Source: Candidatus Zixiibacteriota bacterium (GTDB taxonomy: Bacteria; RBG-13-66-14; B26-G2; WVWN01). Taken from it: a stretch of DNA of 64,000 bases. Below the pieces are notes generated by a model. It had not been told where the DNA came from and did not search any database. It saw only the letters and a list, made by a program, of their open reading frames with translations. The translations under genes were made by a program, and so were the position numbers. Positions within the stretch are counted from its first letter, which is position 1; each line of letters starts with the position of its first letter. The stretch covers positions 1-64,000 of the forward strand of contig JAUWLW010000004.1 in NCBI GenBank assembly GCA_030613505.1. The letters run 5' to 3'. Positions 42,766 through 51,283 of this stretch are shown one piece after another.

Positions 42766-44373
42766 CTACCGTATGACTCTGCATTCTTCCGGGACCGTTG
42801 CCAACGAGAAGTCCGGGACGCCTTCGCGCCAGCCCGCGCGACGCACGACGACGGTATGGCCCGGGTTCTCGTATATTACGGCGAATTTCTTGTAGGCACC
42901 GTAAAACGATTTTATTTGGCGCCGGGTCTTGTAGTTTACGAATATGGCTATCCGAATTTTATTCCTTTTTAAAATGTACGGCAGGTACCAGAGGTCCCTC
43001 TCTACCTGCCAGGCCGGACATATATAAAAATTAAGCGGGTAGTTGCTATACGCCTGAATGGCGTAGTTGCTGTAGTTATCTTGGTTTTGTTCCATATAAA
43101 CTATTTCATCCGGCGCCAACTTGCCCCGCTGCCACAGGTCGCGCAACTTAAACGCCAGCTCGGCGTCGAGGGTGTGGCTCGTGTAGCACGGCCCGGGATA
43201 GCCGTAGCCGTAGTCCTTGATGGCGCTGTCGAAATAGGCGGTATAGGCGGCGGCGGCCGCGAGGCCCACCGCCAGCGCGACTTTCGCCGGCCGGCCCTTC
43301 GCCAGACGCCACAGCTCGACCACGGCCAGTCCCGTAAACGGGAAGAGCAGCATAAGGACTATCGAGAAGTACCGCTCCGGGGAGAAGCCGACGCCCACGA
43401 CGACCATGACGACCGTGAGGCCTACGAAGAGAGTTACGGTTCCCGCCCATATTATAAGGCGGCCTTCGTTGCGTAGGCGGCGGCGCCAGACCAGTACGGC
43501 GCCGAGCACGCCCAGCGCCGCGGCCACGCGGCCGTCGGCCCACAGGCGCTCGAGGCCGTAGTACGTCCGCCGGTACCAGTGCAAGTTGGTGAGGACCGCC
43601 GCGGTGTCGGCCTTAACGCCGGATAGGGCGGGCCAGAAGCCGGCGCCCGCGCCGAGCAGCGCTTTATGACCCGCGAAGACGCCCACTAACGCGAGCGGAG
43701 CCGCCCACAAAACCCACCCCAACACGTCGCGCGGCCGCGAGCGGAACAGCCGGTACCCGGAATAGAGTACGAGCAAGAGCCCCCCCTCGTAGCGCGACAG
43801 GGTGGCCGCGGCCAGGCACAGGCCAGCGGCCGCGGCGCCCCGCCGGCCGGCCGCGGCGCGGGCGGCCGCGTAAAACGCCGCCGCGGTCCAGAAGAAGAAG
43901 ACGCTCTCGGCCATCCCCTCGGACAGCGTCAGGTTGTGGTGGACCGGCGAGAAGATGAATAGGAGCGCCGCTACGCTGCCCGCCAACGGCCCCGCCAGTT
44001 GCCGCCCGAGTAAATACAAAAACAGCGCCGTACCCGCGCCGGCGGCGACGTTCAGTATCGTGCCGCTCCAATAGATGTCCGGGTACACCTTGAGCAGCGC
44101 CGCCCAAAGCCAAAGGTGGAGCGGTTGGAATTGATGGGGTTGGAAAATGGCGAAGTCGCCGAACGCCAAGTTGTAGGCCTCTATACCGCGCGCCGGGCCG
44201 TCGGCGATGTACGTGAGCCTTATGTAGCGTGGTATATAAACGTAGAGGCAGTATATCGAAACCAGGACTTTCAGAACGAACAAGCCCCAGGGTGCAAAGC
44301 GCTCGAGCCAAAGGCGCCGAACGCTCCGCCGTCCCGAAATACCGCTGTCTTGACCTTCCATAAAACCGAACAC
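42766..44373 (-). CDS. GT39-like membrane glycosyltransferase (ArnT/PMT family fold)
   Basis: 535 residues with 10-12 membrane helices and a large polar C-terminal domain. After the first helix it shows GIEAYNLAFGDFAIFQPHQFQPLHLW, where the first extracytoplasmic loop carries the acidic catalytic position typical of C-type glycosyltransferases, then VAALLFIFSPVHHNLTLSEGM. These enzymes transfer sugars from polyprenol-phosphate carriers to lipids or proteins in the periplasm, so the polyprenol-phosphate synthase at 33715 may feed it. Exact acceptor unknown. Separate promoter at 44397-44425. Confidence 0.82.
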   Translation of the reverse strand: MFGFMEGQDSGISGRRSVRRLWLERFAPWGLFVLKVLVSIYCLYVYIPRYIRLTYIADGPARGIEAYNLAFGDFAIFQPHQFQPLHLWLWAALLKVYPDIYWSGTILNVAAGAGTALFLYLLGRQLAGPLAGSVAALLFIFSPVHHNLTLSEGMAESVFFFWTAAAFYAAARAAAGRRGAAAAGLCLAAATLSRYEGGLLLVLYSGYRLFRSRPRDVLGWVLWAAPLALVGVFAGHKALLGAGAGFWPALSGVKADTAAVLTNLHWYRRTYYGLERLWADGRVAAALGVLGAVLVWRRRLRNEGRLIIWAGTVTLFVGLTVVMVVVGVGFSPERYFSIVLMLLFPFTGLAVVELWRLAKGRPAKVALAVGLAAAAAYTAYFDSAIKDYGYGYPGPCYTSHTLDAELAFKLRDLWQRGKLAPDEIVYMEQNQDNYSNYAIQAYSNYPLNFYICPAWQVERDLWYLPYILKRNKIRIAIFVNYKTRRQIKSFYGAYKKFAVIYENPGHTVVVRRAGWREGVPDFSLATVPEECRVIR

Positions 44374-44396
44374 GCTCCCCGAATAGCTATCGCCGC

Positions 44397-44425
44397 ATAT
44401 TAATACGTCCCTATTTAGAGCTCAA
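44397..44425 (-). promoter_or_regulatory. Promoter for the GT39-like gene
   Basis: Reverse strand: TTGAGC (44420-44425), 17-bp spacer, TAATAT (44397-44402). Predicted start near 44390, leader about 17 nt, with GGGGAG before the ATG. Confidence 0.6.
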
Positions 44426-44442
44426 GGGTTTTACTTTCCGCT

Positions 44443-45588
44443 TTAGTCGCTGAACAGGCCGCAGCAACGGCTGCATCCCGGAAATAGGCGTCGGGAGGCA
44501 AGCTCGGCGCGGAACCGTCGGAACGCCGGCCCATTCCAGATTTCGCTGAACGGTCTTTCGCGCACGTTGCCGACGTCGAGGCCCAGGCACGGCGACACGG
44601 TCCCGTCCGGTAGTACGTCCGTTCGGAGCCAGCGCGAGAAACACGCATTGCGAAAATTACGGCGGGGGTTTGCGTAAAAGGGTTCCAACTCGCTTTCAGC
44701 TAGGTCCGGGTAAAAGTTTACCGGAAAGGGCCAATTTCTATTTTTTATCGCTTTTGCCTCTCGCCGGAGCACGTCGACGTCCACCGGCGGCGTCTCCGTC
44801 GTTACGAAGCCCTGCAAATAGGTCGTGTCCTGGCCGAAGAGTTCCGCGAAGAGAGCGCGCTGCGCGTCGGCGGTCTGTTGGTCCGTAAACCACTGGTGCT
44901 GGAAGGTGAATTCGTCGAGTGGCAAATCCAAGAATAACGTGGGGAGGCTCGCGAGCGAGGCGACGTTGGCGTTCGTGATGGTGCAGGTAATTTTAACGTA
45001 CGGCGTTCGGCCGCGGCGCCGCGCCGCCCGGGCGGCGAGAACCGCGTCGAGGCCTTCCTTCGTCCGGACGAAAGAACCCGGCGAACGACGTTGACCGTCG
45101 TGCACCGCCGGCGGCCCGTCCACCGATACCATTATGCTATCCAAGCCGACGTCGACCAGCGCTTCGGCGTCGCGGCCAAGGAACGTGCCGTTGGTGTTGG
45201 CGCCGCAGCGCAGGCCGCGGCTCTTTACGTACGCGATGAAATCGAGCGCGTCGCGGCGCAGGAACGGCTCGCCGCCGGTTACGCCGATGCGCGGCCGCCA
45301 CCGGGCTATGTCGTCCACTACGTTTTTGAGTTCGCCTAGCGTCAGCTCGTCCCGGGCGAGGAGGTACGCGTCCCCCTCGAGCCGCCGCGAATGTTCGACC
45401 CAGCACATCTCGCAATTGAGGTTGCACCGCCGCGTGAGCCAGAAGCTCACGGCGTACGGCGCGAGAGCCCGGCCTCGGCCGAGCCGCCGCTCGAGCTTGA
45501 GCGCGACGCGGGCGCGTTTTACCGCCTCGCGCAAGAGCTCGCCGGCCGAGCGGCTGATTATCTTCTTAACGTATTGCTCGACAGCCAT
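44443..45588 (-). CDS. Radical SAM/SPASM-domain enzyme
   Basis: 381 residues. CNLNCEMC is the CX3CX2C radical SAM motif, GVTGGEPFLR the SAM-binding GGE, and ANTNGTFL and VSVDGP follow in order. The C-terminal SPASM region has CFSRW, SPCLGLDVGN and GCSRCCGLF, enough cysteines for auxiliary 4Fe-4S clusters. SPASM enzymes modify peptides, proteins or small molecules; no precursor peptide is visible nearby. Many homologues sit in surface-polysaccharide loci, and the GT39-like gene is downstream. Divergent from the nuo operon. Confidence 0.87.
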   Translation of the reverse strand: MAVEQYVKKIISRSAGELLREAVKRARVALKLERRLGRGRALAPYAVSFWLTRRCNLNCEMCWVEHSRRLEGDAYLLARDELTLGELKNVVDDIARWRPRIGVTGGEPFLRRDALDFIAYVKSRGLRCGANTNGTFLGRDAEALVDVGLDSIMVSVDGPPAVHDGQRRSPGSFVRTKEGLDAVLAARAARRRGRTPYVKITCTITNANVASLASLPTLFLDLPLDEFTFQHQWFTDQQTADAQRALFAELFGQDTTYLQGFVTTETPPVDVDVLRREAKAIKNRNWPFPVNFYPDLAESELEPFYANPRRNFRNACFSRWLRTDVLPDGTVSPCLGLDVGNVRERPFSEIWNGPAFRRFRAELASRRLFPGCSRCCGLFSD

Positions 45589-45600
45589 AAATAACGAGGA

Positions 45601-45629
45601 ATATTAACACGGCGCGTCGTCGTCGTCAA
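45601..45629 (-). promoter_or_regulatory. Promoter for the SPASM radical SAM gene
   Basis: Reverse strand: TTGACG (45624-45629), 17-bp spacer, TAATAT (45601-45606). Predicted start near 45594, about 6 nt before ATG 45588. It lies back to back with the nuo promoter. Confidence 0.65.
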
Positions 45630-45653
45630 TCTGTGCCAAATATCACAAAATGC

Positions 45654-45682
45654 TTGACTTCGGCGCCGAGGTGTGTTATCGA
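45654..45682 (+). promoter_or_regulatory. Promoter for the nuo operon
   Basis: TTGACT (45654-45659), 17-bp spacer, TATCGA (45677-45682). Predicted start near 45689; GAGGT lies about 8 nt before TTG 45711. Confidence 0.55.
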
Positions 45683-45710
45683 GAGGGAAAATTCCACCGA
45701 GGTAAATATA

Positions 45711-46067
45711 TTGCTAACCGACTACGCGTTCGTTGCGTTCTTTATCGTCTTCGGCTGCTTCTTCGTCGCCGCGGCCCTTATCGGCGCCTGGTTTATTCGT
45801 CCTCAGCGGCCCAGCCGGATTAAGGGCGACATCTACGAGTGCGGCGAGACGACCCGCGGCACCTCCTGGGTCCAATACAACGTCCGGTTTTACCTTGTCG
45901 CCTTGGCGTTCGTGATCTTCGACGTCGAGGTGGCTTTTCTTTTACCTTGGGCCGTCGCCGCGAAGAGGCTGGGCCTGTACGCTTTCGTCGAGATGATGAT
46001 ATTCGTCGGCATCCTCCTCGTAGCGCTGGTGTACGCGTGGCGCAAGGGGGCCCTCAAGTGGGCGTAA
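45711..46067 (+). CDS. nuoA: Complex I subunit NuoA
   Basis: 118 residues from TTG 45711, chosen for the GAGGT ribosome-binding site; the frame is open upstream but adds a non-family tail. Three membrane helices; KGDIYECGE (with the family's Cys-containing loop) and [16 protein letters not shown] are the NuoA signatures. NuoA sits near the quinone channel at the base of the peripheral arm. Overlaps nuoB by 10 bp. First gene of the nuo operon. Confidence 0.93.
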   Translation: MLTDYAFVAFFIVFGCFFVAAALIGAWFIRPQRPSRIKGDIYECGETTRGTSWVQYNVRFYLVALAFVIFDVEVAFLLPWAVAAKRLGLYAFVEMMIFVGILLVALVYAWRKGALKWA

Positions 46068-46627
46068 TCGCCAGGCTTCCGGTTTATTGGGAGAAGCTGC
46101 CCGGCGGCGGCATCGTTACGACGAACCTCGAGAAGCTTCTCAACTGGTCGCGCGCCTCGAGCGTCTGGTACATGATATTCGGCCTCGCTTGCTGCGCCAT
46201 CGAGATGATGTCGGCGGGCGCGTCGCGCTACGACTTCGACCGCTTCGGCATGATGTTCCGGGCGACGCCGCGCCAATCCGATTTAATGTTTATCTCCGGG
46301 ACCATCACGCTAAAGATGGCGCCGCGCATTCGCCGCTTGTGGGAGCAGCTGGCCGAGCCGCGCTACGTCATCGCCATGGGCTCCTGCGCCATCTCGGGCG
46401 GCGGCTTCTATTATGACGCGTACAGCGTACTTAAAGGTATAGACAAAATAATCCCGGTGGACGTCTACGTCCCCGGCTGCCCGCCCCGGCCCGAAGCGCT
46501 TATGCACGGCTGCCTGAAGCTGCAGGAGAAGATTAAAGGCGAGAGTCTGGTGCAGGCTTTCGGGAGCTTCGACGAAGAGCACACGCCTCGCGAGCGCCTC
46601 GACGGCCGGTGGATTCTGGCGAAGTAA
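46058..46627 (+). CDS. nuoB: Complex I subunit NuoB
   Basis: 189 residues from GTG 46058. Cys45, Cys46, Cys110 (MGSCAISGG) and Cys141 ([11 protein letters not shown]) are the four ligands of cluster N2, the last Fe-S cluster before quinone. All four are present. The start within nuoA (10-bp overlap) implies coupled translation. Together with nuoD it forms the quinone site. Confidence 0.95.
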   Translation: MGVIARLPVYWEKLPGGGIVTTNLEKLLNWSRASSVWYMIFGLACCAIEMMSAGASRYDFDRFGMMFRATPRQSDLMFISGTITLKMAPRIRRLWEQLAEPRYVIAMGSCAISGGGFYYDAYSVLKGIDKIIPVDVYVPGCPPRPEALMHGCLKLQEKIKGESLVQAFGSFDEEHTPRERLDGRWILAK

Positions 46628-46687
46628 TCAAGTCGGTTTAATCCTCTCTTTCACTGTTCTTTCGGCTGGTTGAGATTCGGACCGCAT

Positions 46688-47182
46688 ATGGCCGGATTAC
46701 CTCTCGATCATATAGCAGACAAGATCAAGGACGCGGTAGGGGACGTCGTCGTCGAGGTGAACGAGGGCGACCGGGTCCCCTTTGTGAGAGTGGAGGCCAA
46801 CGCCGTCGCCCGGGTGGCGCGCTTCCTGCGCGACGACGGCGAGCTGGCCTTTGATTTCTTGATGTACATAACCGCGGTCGACTTCCCGGACGAAGACAAG
46901 CTCACGCTCGTATATTATTACTTCTCCTACCAGAACCAACAATCGCTGATGGTAAAGGCCGACGTGCCGCGTCAGGGCGGCACGGCGCGGTCGATAGCCC
47001 ACATCTACGCCGCCGCCGATTGGCTCGAGCGCGAGGTCTACGACCTCTTCGGCGTGACCTTCGACGGCCACCCCAACCTCGAGCGCATCCTGACGCCCGA
47101 GGGCTTCGAGGGCCACCCGCTCCTCAAGGATTTTGCGAGCGAGGACTACGTGCCGTTCCCGGATAAGATGCCGGGGAAGTAG
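46688..47182 (+). CDS. nuoC: Complex I subunit NuoC
   Basis: 164 residues from ATG 46688 (TTG 46670 possible). The peripheral-arm 30-kDa subunit: TAVDFPDED, YYYFSYQNQQSL and especially SIAHIYAAADWLEREVYDLFGVTFDGHPNLERILTPEGFEGHPLLKDF, seen as ADWLEREVYDLFGV and GHPLLKDF. A normal separate nuoC, not fused to nuoD. Followed by nuoD 23 bp later. Confidence 0.94.
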   Translation: MAGLPLDHIADKIKDAVGDVVVEVNEGDRVPFVRVEANAVARVARFLRDDGELAFDFLMYITAVDFPDEDKLTLVYYYFSYQNQQSLMVKADVPRQGGTARSIAHIYAAADWLEREVYDLFGVTFDGHPNLERILTPEGFEGHPLLKDFASEDYVPFPDKMPGK

Positions 47183-47205
47183 CTTAACGTATTTTAGCAA
47201 GTTCT

Positions 47206-48321
47206 ATGGCCACCGATACCGCTATACATACTCAAGAGTTCCAGGTCAACATGGGGCCGCAGCACCCGTCGACGCACGGCGTCTTTCGCATGGTGCTGAC
47301 GATGGACGGCGAGCGCGTCGTCGACTGCGAGCCCCACGTCGGCTTCCTTCACCGCTCGATGGAGAAGATGGCCGAGAACCGCCTCTACATCCAGTTCCTG
47401 CCGATGGCGGACCGCATCGACTACTTGAGCTCGTTGTTCTGCAGCGTGGCGCACTGCCAGGCGGTCGAGCAGCTTATGGAGATCGAGGTGCCGCCGCGGG
47501 CCAAGTACCTCCGCACGATGTTCATGGAACTCAACCGAATAGCCTCGCACTGCATCTTCTTCGGCGTCTTCGCGCTCGACCTGGGCGCCGTGACGCCCTT
47601 CCTATACGGCTTCCGCGAGCGCGAGCTCACCATGGACCTGTTGGAGATGACGACTGGCCAGCGGATAACGTTCAACTACCCGCGCTTCGGCGGCGTGGCG
47701 GCGGACCTGCCCGATTCGTTCTTCGCCGTGGCGGAGAAGTTCCTGAAAGTTTTTCCGGGCAGAATTACCGACTACGAGCGCATCCTAAACGAGAACGAGA
47801 TCTTCCTGGCGCGGACGAAGGGCGTAGGCGTCGTCGACGGCGCGCGGGCTATAAACTACGGCTGGAGCGGTCCTAACCTCCGCGCCTCGGGCGTGAACTT
47901 CGACCTCCGTCAGAATATGCCGTACGAGGCGTACGGCGAGTTGGGGTACGAGGCCGTGGTGCTCTCGAACGGCGATTGCTACGACCGCTACCTGGTCCGC
48001 ATCCTCGAAATGCGCGCCTCCCACGCGCTCATAAAGAAGTGCCTGGAGGGGTTGCCCGACGGGCCGATCGTTAAGGAGAAAGTGTCCAAGTTCCCCAAGG
48101 TCCCGGCGGGCGAGGTCTACGCGCGCGTCGAGTCGCCGCGGGGCGACTACGGCCTGTACCTCGTCTCGGACGGCACCAACAAACCATACCGCTACAAGCT
48201 CCGGACGCCGTCGTTCAACAACCTCTCGATGATACGGGAGATGCTCCCGGGCGTGTACCTGGCGGACGTCGTGCCGATATTCGGCTCGCTGGACGTCATC
48301 TTGCCGGACGTCGACAGGTAG
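47206..48321 (+). CDS. nuoD: Complex I subunit NuoD
   Basis: 371 residues, start MATDTAIHTQEFQVNMGPQHPSTHG (family signature NMGPQHPSTHGV). The 49-kDa homologue of [NiFe]-hydrogenase large subunits, it forms the quinone cavity with NuoB; the conserved HRSMEK and ENRLYIQ blocks and the C-terminal DVILPDVDR are intact. Slightly shorter than E. coli NuoD but in the range of stand-alone NuoD (about 370-420). Confidence 0.95.
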   Translation: MATDTAIHTQEFQVNMGPQHPSTHGVFRMVLTMDGERVVDCEPHVGFLHRSMEKMAENRLYIQFLPMADRIDYLSSLFCSVAHCQAVEQLMEIEVPPRAKYLRTMFMELNRIASHCIFFGVFALDLGAVTPFLYGFRERELTMDLLEMTTGQRITFNYPRFGGVAADLPDSFFAVAEKFLKVFPGRITDYERILNENEIFLARTKGVGVVDGARAINYGWSGPNLRASGVNFDLRQNMPYEAYGELGYEAVVLSNGDCYDRYLVRILEMRASHALIKKCLEGLPDGPIVKEKVSKFPKVPAGEVYARVESPRGDYGLYLVSDGTNKPYRYKLRTPSFNNLSMIREMLPGVYLADVVPIFGSLDVILPDVDR

Positions 48322-48337
48322 TTATTGCGCGAAGCGT

Positions 48338-49366
48338 ATGATAATTCACCCCGTACTCTCTTGGCTCAACGAATGGTGGCAGGGCGTCGTGGCGACCTAC
48401 GGCCTGCCGTCGTGCTTCGTTCCGGCGGCGCAGATGGTCGTCCACGCGATATTAATAGGCGGCTTCATCGCGGTACTGGTTCTATTCCTCATCTGGCTCA
48501 CGCGCAAGGTTTCGGCACACATCCAGCAGCGCTTCGGCCCCATGCGGGTGGGGTGGCACGGCTCCGTTCAAACCGTCGCCGACGCGCTAAAGCTGATGCA
48601 GAAGGAGGACACGACGCCGCGCAGCTGCGACCGGCCGGTCTTCAACATAGCGCCGTTTTTGGCCTTCGCGCCCACTATCGTGGCCTTCGTCGTCATCCCG
48701 TTCGGCGACGGCGCTATCATCCGCGACCTCAACATCGGCGTGCTATTCCTCTTCGCGATCACGACCATAAACGTCATCGGCGTAATTTCCGGCGGCTGGG
48801 CGTCGGGTTCGAAGTACTCGCTGTTGGGCGGGTTCCGCTCCGCGGCGCAGCTTGTCTCGTACGAGGTCCCGTTGGTGCTCTCGGCGCTGGGCGTCATCAT
48901 GCTCGCCGGCTCCATGAAGATGGGGGCCATCGTCGACGCGCAGAGCCGGATCTGGTTTGTGGCGTACCAGCCGTTGGCGTTCGTTATTTACATTATCGCG
49001 GCCACGGCGGAGGTGAACCGGACGCCGTTCGACATCCCGGAGGCGGAGCAGGAGATCGTCGCGGGGTTCAACGTCGAGTACTCCGGCATGAAGTTCGCGA
49101 TGTTCTTCCTGGCCGAGTTCGCGAACATGTTCCTTATCGCGGCGATAGCGGCCACGCTCTTTCTGGGCGGGTGGCGGGGGCCGTGGCTGCCGGGCGAGTT
49201 CTGGTTTTTAGCGAAATCTTTCGCGATCGTATTGCTGTTGATGTTCTTCAGGTGGACCTATCCCCGGCTGCGCGTCGACCAGCTGATGTCGTTCGCGTGG
49301 AAGTTCTTGCTGCCGCTCGCTTTTCTTAACTTAATAATAACCGGGCTAATCCTCGTTTTAATATAG
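48338..49366 (+). CDS. nuoH: Complex I subunit NuoH
   Basis: 342 residues with about 8 membrane helices. HIQQRFGPMRVGWHGSVQTVADALKLMQKED (as RFGPMRVGWHG and ADALKL) and AEVNRTPFDIPEAEQEIVAGFNVEYSGMKFAMFFLAEF (as NRTPFDIPEAE) are the classical blocks. NuoH links the quinone site to the antiporter-like subunits. Gap of 16 bp from nuoD. An overlapping frame of similar length is not real. Confidence 0.95.
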   Translation: MIIHPVLSWLNEWWQGVVATYGLPSCFVPAAQMVVHAILIGGFIAVLVLFLIWLTRKVSAHIQQRFGPMRVGWHGSVQTVADALKLMQKEDTTPRSCDRPVFNIAPFLAFAPTIVAFVVIPFGDGAIIRDLNIGVLFLFAITTINVIGVISGGWASGSKYSLLGGFRSAAQLVSYEVPLVLSALGVIMLAGSMKMGAIVDAQSRIWFVAYQPLAFVIYIIAATAEVNRTPFDIPEAEQEIVAGFNVEYSGMKFAMFFLAEFANMFLIAAIAATLFLGGWRGPWLPGEFWFLAKSFAIVLLLMFFRWTYPRLRVDQLMSFAWKFLLPLAFLNLIITGLILVLI

Positions 49367-49369
49367 AGT

Positions 49370-49831
49370 ATGAGAGTTTTCCGAGCTATCGGTAGGTTGG
49401 TAAAGGGTACGTGGTGGCTGTTCGTCGGCATGGTTACGACGACCAAGCACTTTTTGCGCCGGGCCATTACGATCCAGTATCCCAAGGAGCGGTTCGAGCA
49501 GTGGCCGCGGTTCCGCGGCCGCGTCGCGATGGTCGCGGGCGACGACGGCGGTCATAAATGTACCGCGTGTGCCCAGTGCATTCGAGTATGCCCGGCGGCT
49601 TGCATTACGCTCGAGCGCCACAAAGAAGGGGGCGTCAAAGGTTTCGTCGTCGACGGATACGTTATCGATATCGGCCTCTGTATTTACTGCGGCCTATGCG
49701 TCGAGGTTTGTAACTTCGACGCGTTGGCGATGGTCCCCGAATACGAGATGTCGGTTTACGACAAGGCGGAGTTGGTATACGACATTCCCAAGTTACTCTC
49801 GCGGCAGCTCGAGCCGGAGTTTAAAAAGTAA
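49370..49831 (+). CDS. nuoI: Complex I subunit NuoI
   Basis: 153 residues with two 4Fe-4S motifs, CTACAQCIRVCP and CIYCGLCVEVC, plus the basic N-terminal helix (TIQYPKERFEQWPRFRGR) that lies on the membrane. It carries clusters N6a/N6b, which hand electrons to N2. In a complex without NuoEFG, NuoI would be the most exposed electron entry point. Start 3 bp after nuoH. Confidence 0.95.
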   Translation: MRVFRAIGRLVKGTWWLFVGMVTTTKHFLRRAITIQYPKERFEQWPRFRGRVAMVAGDDGGHKCTACAQCIRVCPAACITLERHKEGGVKGFVVDGYVIDIGLCIYCGLCVEVCNFDALAMVPEYEMSVYDKAELVYDIPKLLSRQLEPEFKK

Positions 49832-49902
49832 ATACCCGGGTTAATTCTCGGAGAAATCGCCGCAGGGGTCGCAACGGTTTAAAAATAAGGGAATAGGTTA
49901 GG

Positions 49903-50436
49903 ATGAGCGCCGAGATGGAAGTGCGGGGAACATTTTTCCAGGTTTTAAAGCAAGTGTTCCCGCATATTAGCGAGATTGTGGGAGAGGATCTGGCGAAGTA
50001 TTTCCGGGATATCGACGGCGAGGCCTGGTACGACGCGGCCCCGTATCTCGCGGCGATAAAATATCTCCGTGACCGTATATCGCCGCAAGTTATGGTTTTA
50101 ATAGGCAACCAGTTGGTGGAAACGATCAGGGAGCAGGTGCGGGATTCGGACGTTACCTCGCCCCAGGAGTTGGCGGAAAAGTTGCCGGAATTGTACGGCA
50201 ACTTCGTTCGGGGGAAAGGCGCGGGAGACTGGCACGTCGAAGAGTTCGCGCCCGGCAGGGCTATTATCGAAGAAACGGGCGTTACGGGTAACGTGGATTT
50301 TAGCGTAGGGGTTATTAAGAGCAGCTTCGAGGCGGTCGGCGCGTACAACGTGCGGGTCGCGGTTATCGACGACCGCACAAAGGGCGCCGACGCCAACCGC
50401 TACCTGGCGGAATGGATGGAGCCCGACGCGGGCTAA
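49903..50436 (+). CDS. Protein of unknown function inside the nuo operon (first insert)
   Basis: 177 residues, cytosolic, with no Cys, signal or membrane helix. Pattern: VRGTFFQVLKQVFPHI, WYDAAPYLAAIKYLRDRISPQVMVLIG, SPQELAEKLPELYGNFVRG and WHVEEFAPGRAIIEETG. This outline resembles a group of myxobacterial-type proteins around heme-NO-binding or V4R folds (TIGR02265-like), but I am not certain of the family. It lies between nuoI and nuoJ in the same orientation with 71-bp and 24-bp gaps and is not a known complex I subunit. Confidence 0.7.
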   Translation: MSAEMEVRGTFFQVLKQVFPHISEIVGEDLAKYFRDIDGEAWYDAAPYLAAIKYLRDRISPQVMVLIGNQLVETIREQVRDSDVTSPQELAEKLPELYGNFVRGKGAGDWHVEEFAPGRAIIEETGVTGNVDFSVGVIKSSFEAVGAYNVRVAVIDDRTKGADANRYLAEWMEPDAG

Positions 50437-50460
50437 GTACGACGCGGCGGCGTTAAAAAT

Positions 50461-50967
50461 ATGACCGACTGGATTTACGTAGTAGCTTTTTACGGCGTCG
50501 CCGGCGTGGCGTTACTCGGCGGCCTGGGCGTGCTTTTCTTTCGGAACCTCTTCCACGCCGGCCTGAGCTTGATTCTCTCGCTCTTCGCCGTAGCCTCGCT
50601 GTTCGTCCTCTTGGGCGCGGAGTTTCTGGCCGGCGTACAGGTGCTGGTCTACGTGGGCGCGGTGGCGGTACTTATTCTCTTCGCCGTAATGTTGACGCAG
50701 CGTATTACGGCCAGGCGCGTCAGGAGGTACACGCGCGCGCTCATACCCGCGGCGTTGGTAACGCTCGGCCTGGCGGTCGTAACCGTGTTCGTGATGGTAA
50801 AGGTCGAGCTGCCGGCGATAGCGCCTATACCCGAGGCCAGCGCCATCGACGAGCTCGCCGACCAGCTGCTCTCGACGTACTTGTTGCCGTTCGAAGTCAT
50901 ATCGTTGCTTCTCTTGGGGGCGCTGGTCGGCGCCATCGTTCTGGCGCGGAAGGAGGAGCGGCGGTGA
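50461..50967 (+). CDS. nuoJ: Complex I subunit NuoJ
   Basis: 168 residues with five membrane helices. LFHAGLSLILSLFAVASLFVLLGAEFLAGVQVLVYVGAVAVLILFAVMLT is the NuoJ core (short blocks FLAGVQVLVYVGAVAVL and NLFHAGLSL), including the pi-bulge helix 3. The stop overlaps the nuoK start by 4 bp. It forms part of the proton path between NuoH and NuoK. Confidence 0.94.
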   Translation: MTDWIYVVAFYGVAGVALLGGLGVLFFRNLFHAGLSLILSLFAVASLFVLLGAEFLAGVQVLVYVGAVAVLILFAVMLTQRITARRVRRYTRALIPAALVTLGLAVVTVFVMVKVELPAIAPIPEASAIDELADQLLSTYLLPFEVISLLLLGALVGAIVLARKEERR

Positions 50968-51275
50968 CGATAACGCCCCTCCACTTCGTCGGCGTGTCGG
51001 CGCTTCTTTTCGGCATCGGCCTGCTCGTCGTCCTGACCCGGCGCAACGCCATCGGCGTACTCATGGGCATCGAGCTCATGCTCAACGCCGTCAACGTGCA
51101 GCTGGTGACGTTCGACCGCGTTTACGGACCCGAGCGCCTCGACGGGCAACTCTTTTCGTTGTTCGTAATAACGGTCGCGGCGGCCGAGGCCGTCGTCGGC
51201 CTGGCGTTGATACTTGCAGTCTACCGCTCGCGCGGGACCGTCGCCGTTGACGACCTGCACGAGCTGCGAGGGTAA
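50964..51275 (+). CDS. nuoK: Complex I subunit NuoK
   Basis: 103 residues with three membrane helices; GVLMGIELMLNAVNVQLVTF contains the conserved Glu and VAAAEAVVGLALILAVYR the second conserved Glu, both needed for proton transfer. Starts within the nuoJ stop (GTGA overlap) and ends 8 bp before the second inserted gene. Confidence 0.95.
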   Translation: MTITPLHFVGVSALLFGIGLLVVLTRRNAIGVLMGIELMLNAVNVQLVTFDRVYGPERLDGQLFSLFVITVAAAEAVVGLALILAVYRSRGTVAVDDLHELRG

Positions 51276-51283
51276 GTTCTAAG

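Noticed and set aside
48325..49329. Long plus-strand frame overlapping nuoH
   Set aside because: Arg/Gly-rich product without family features; nuoH in the other frame has all conserved motifs.
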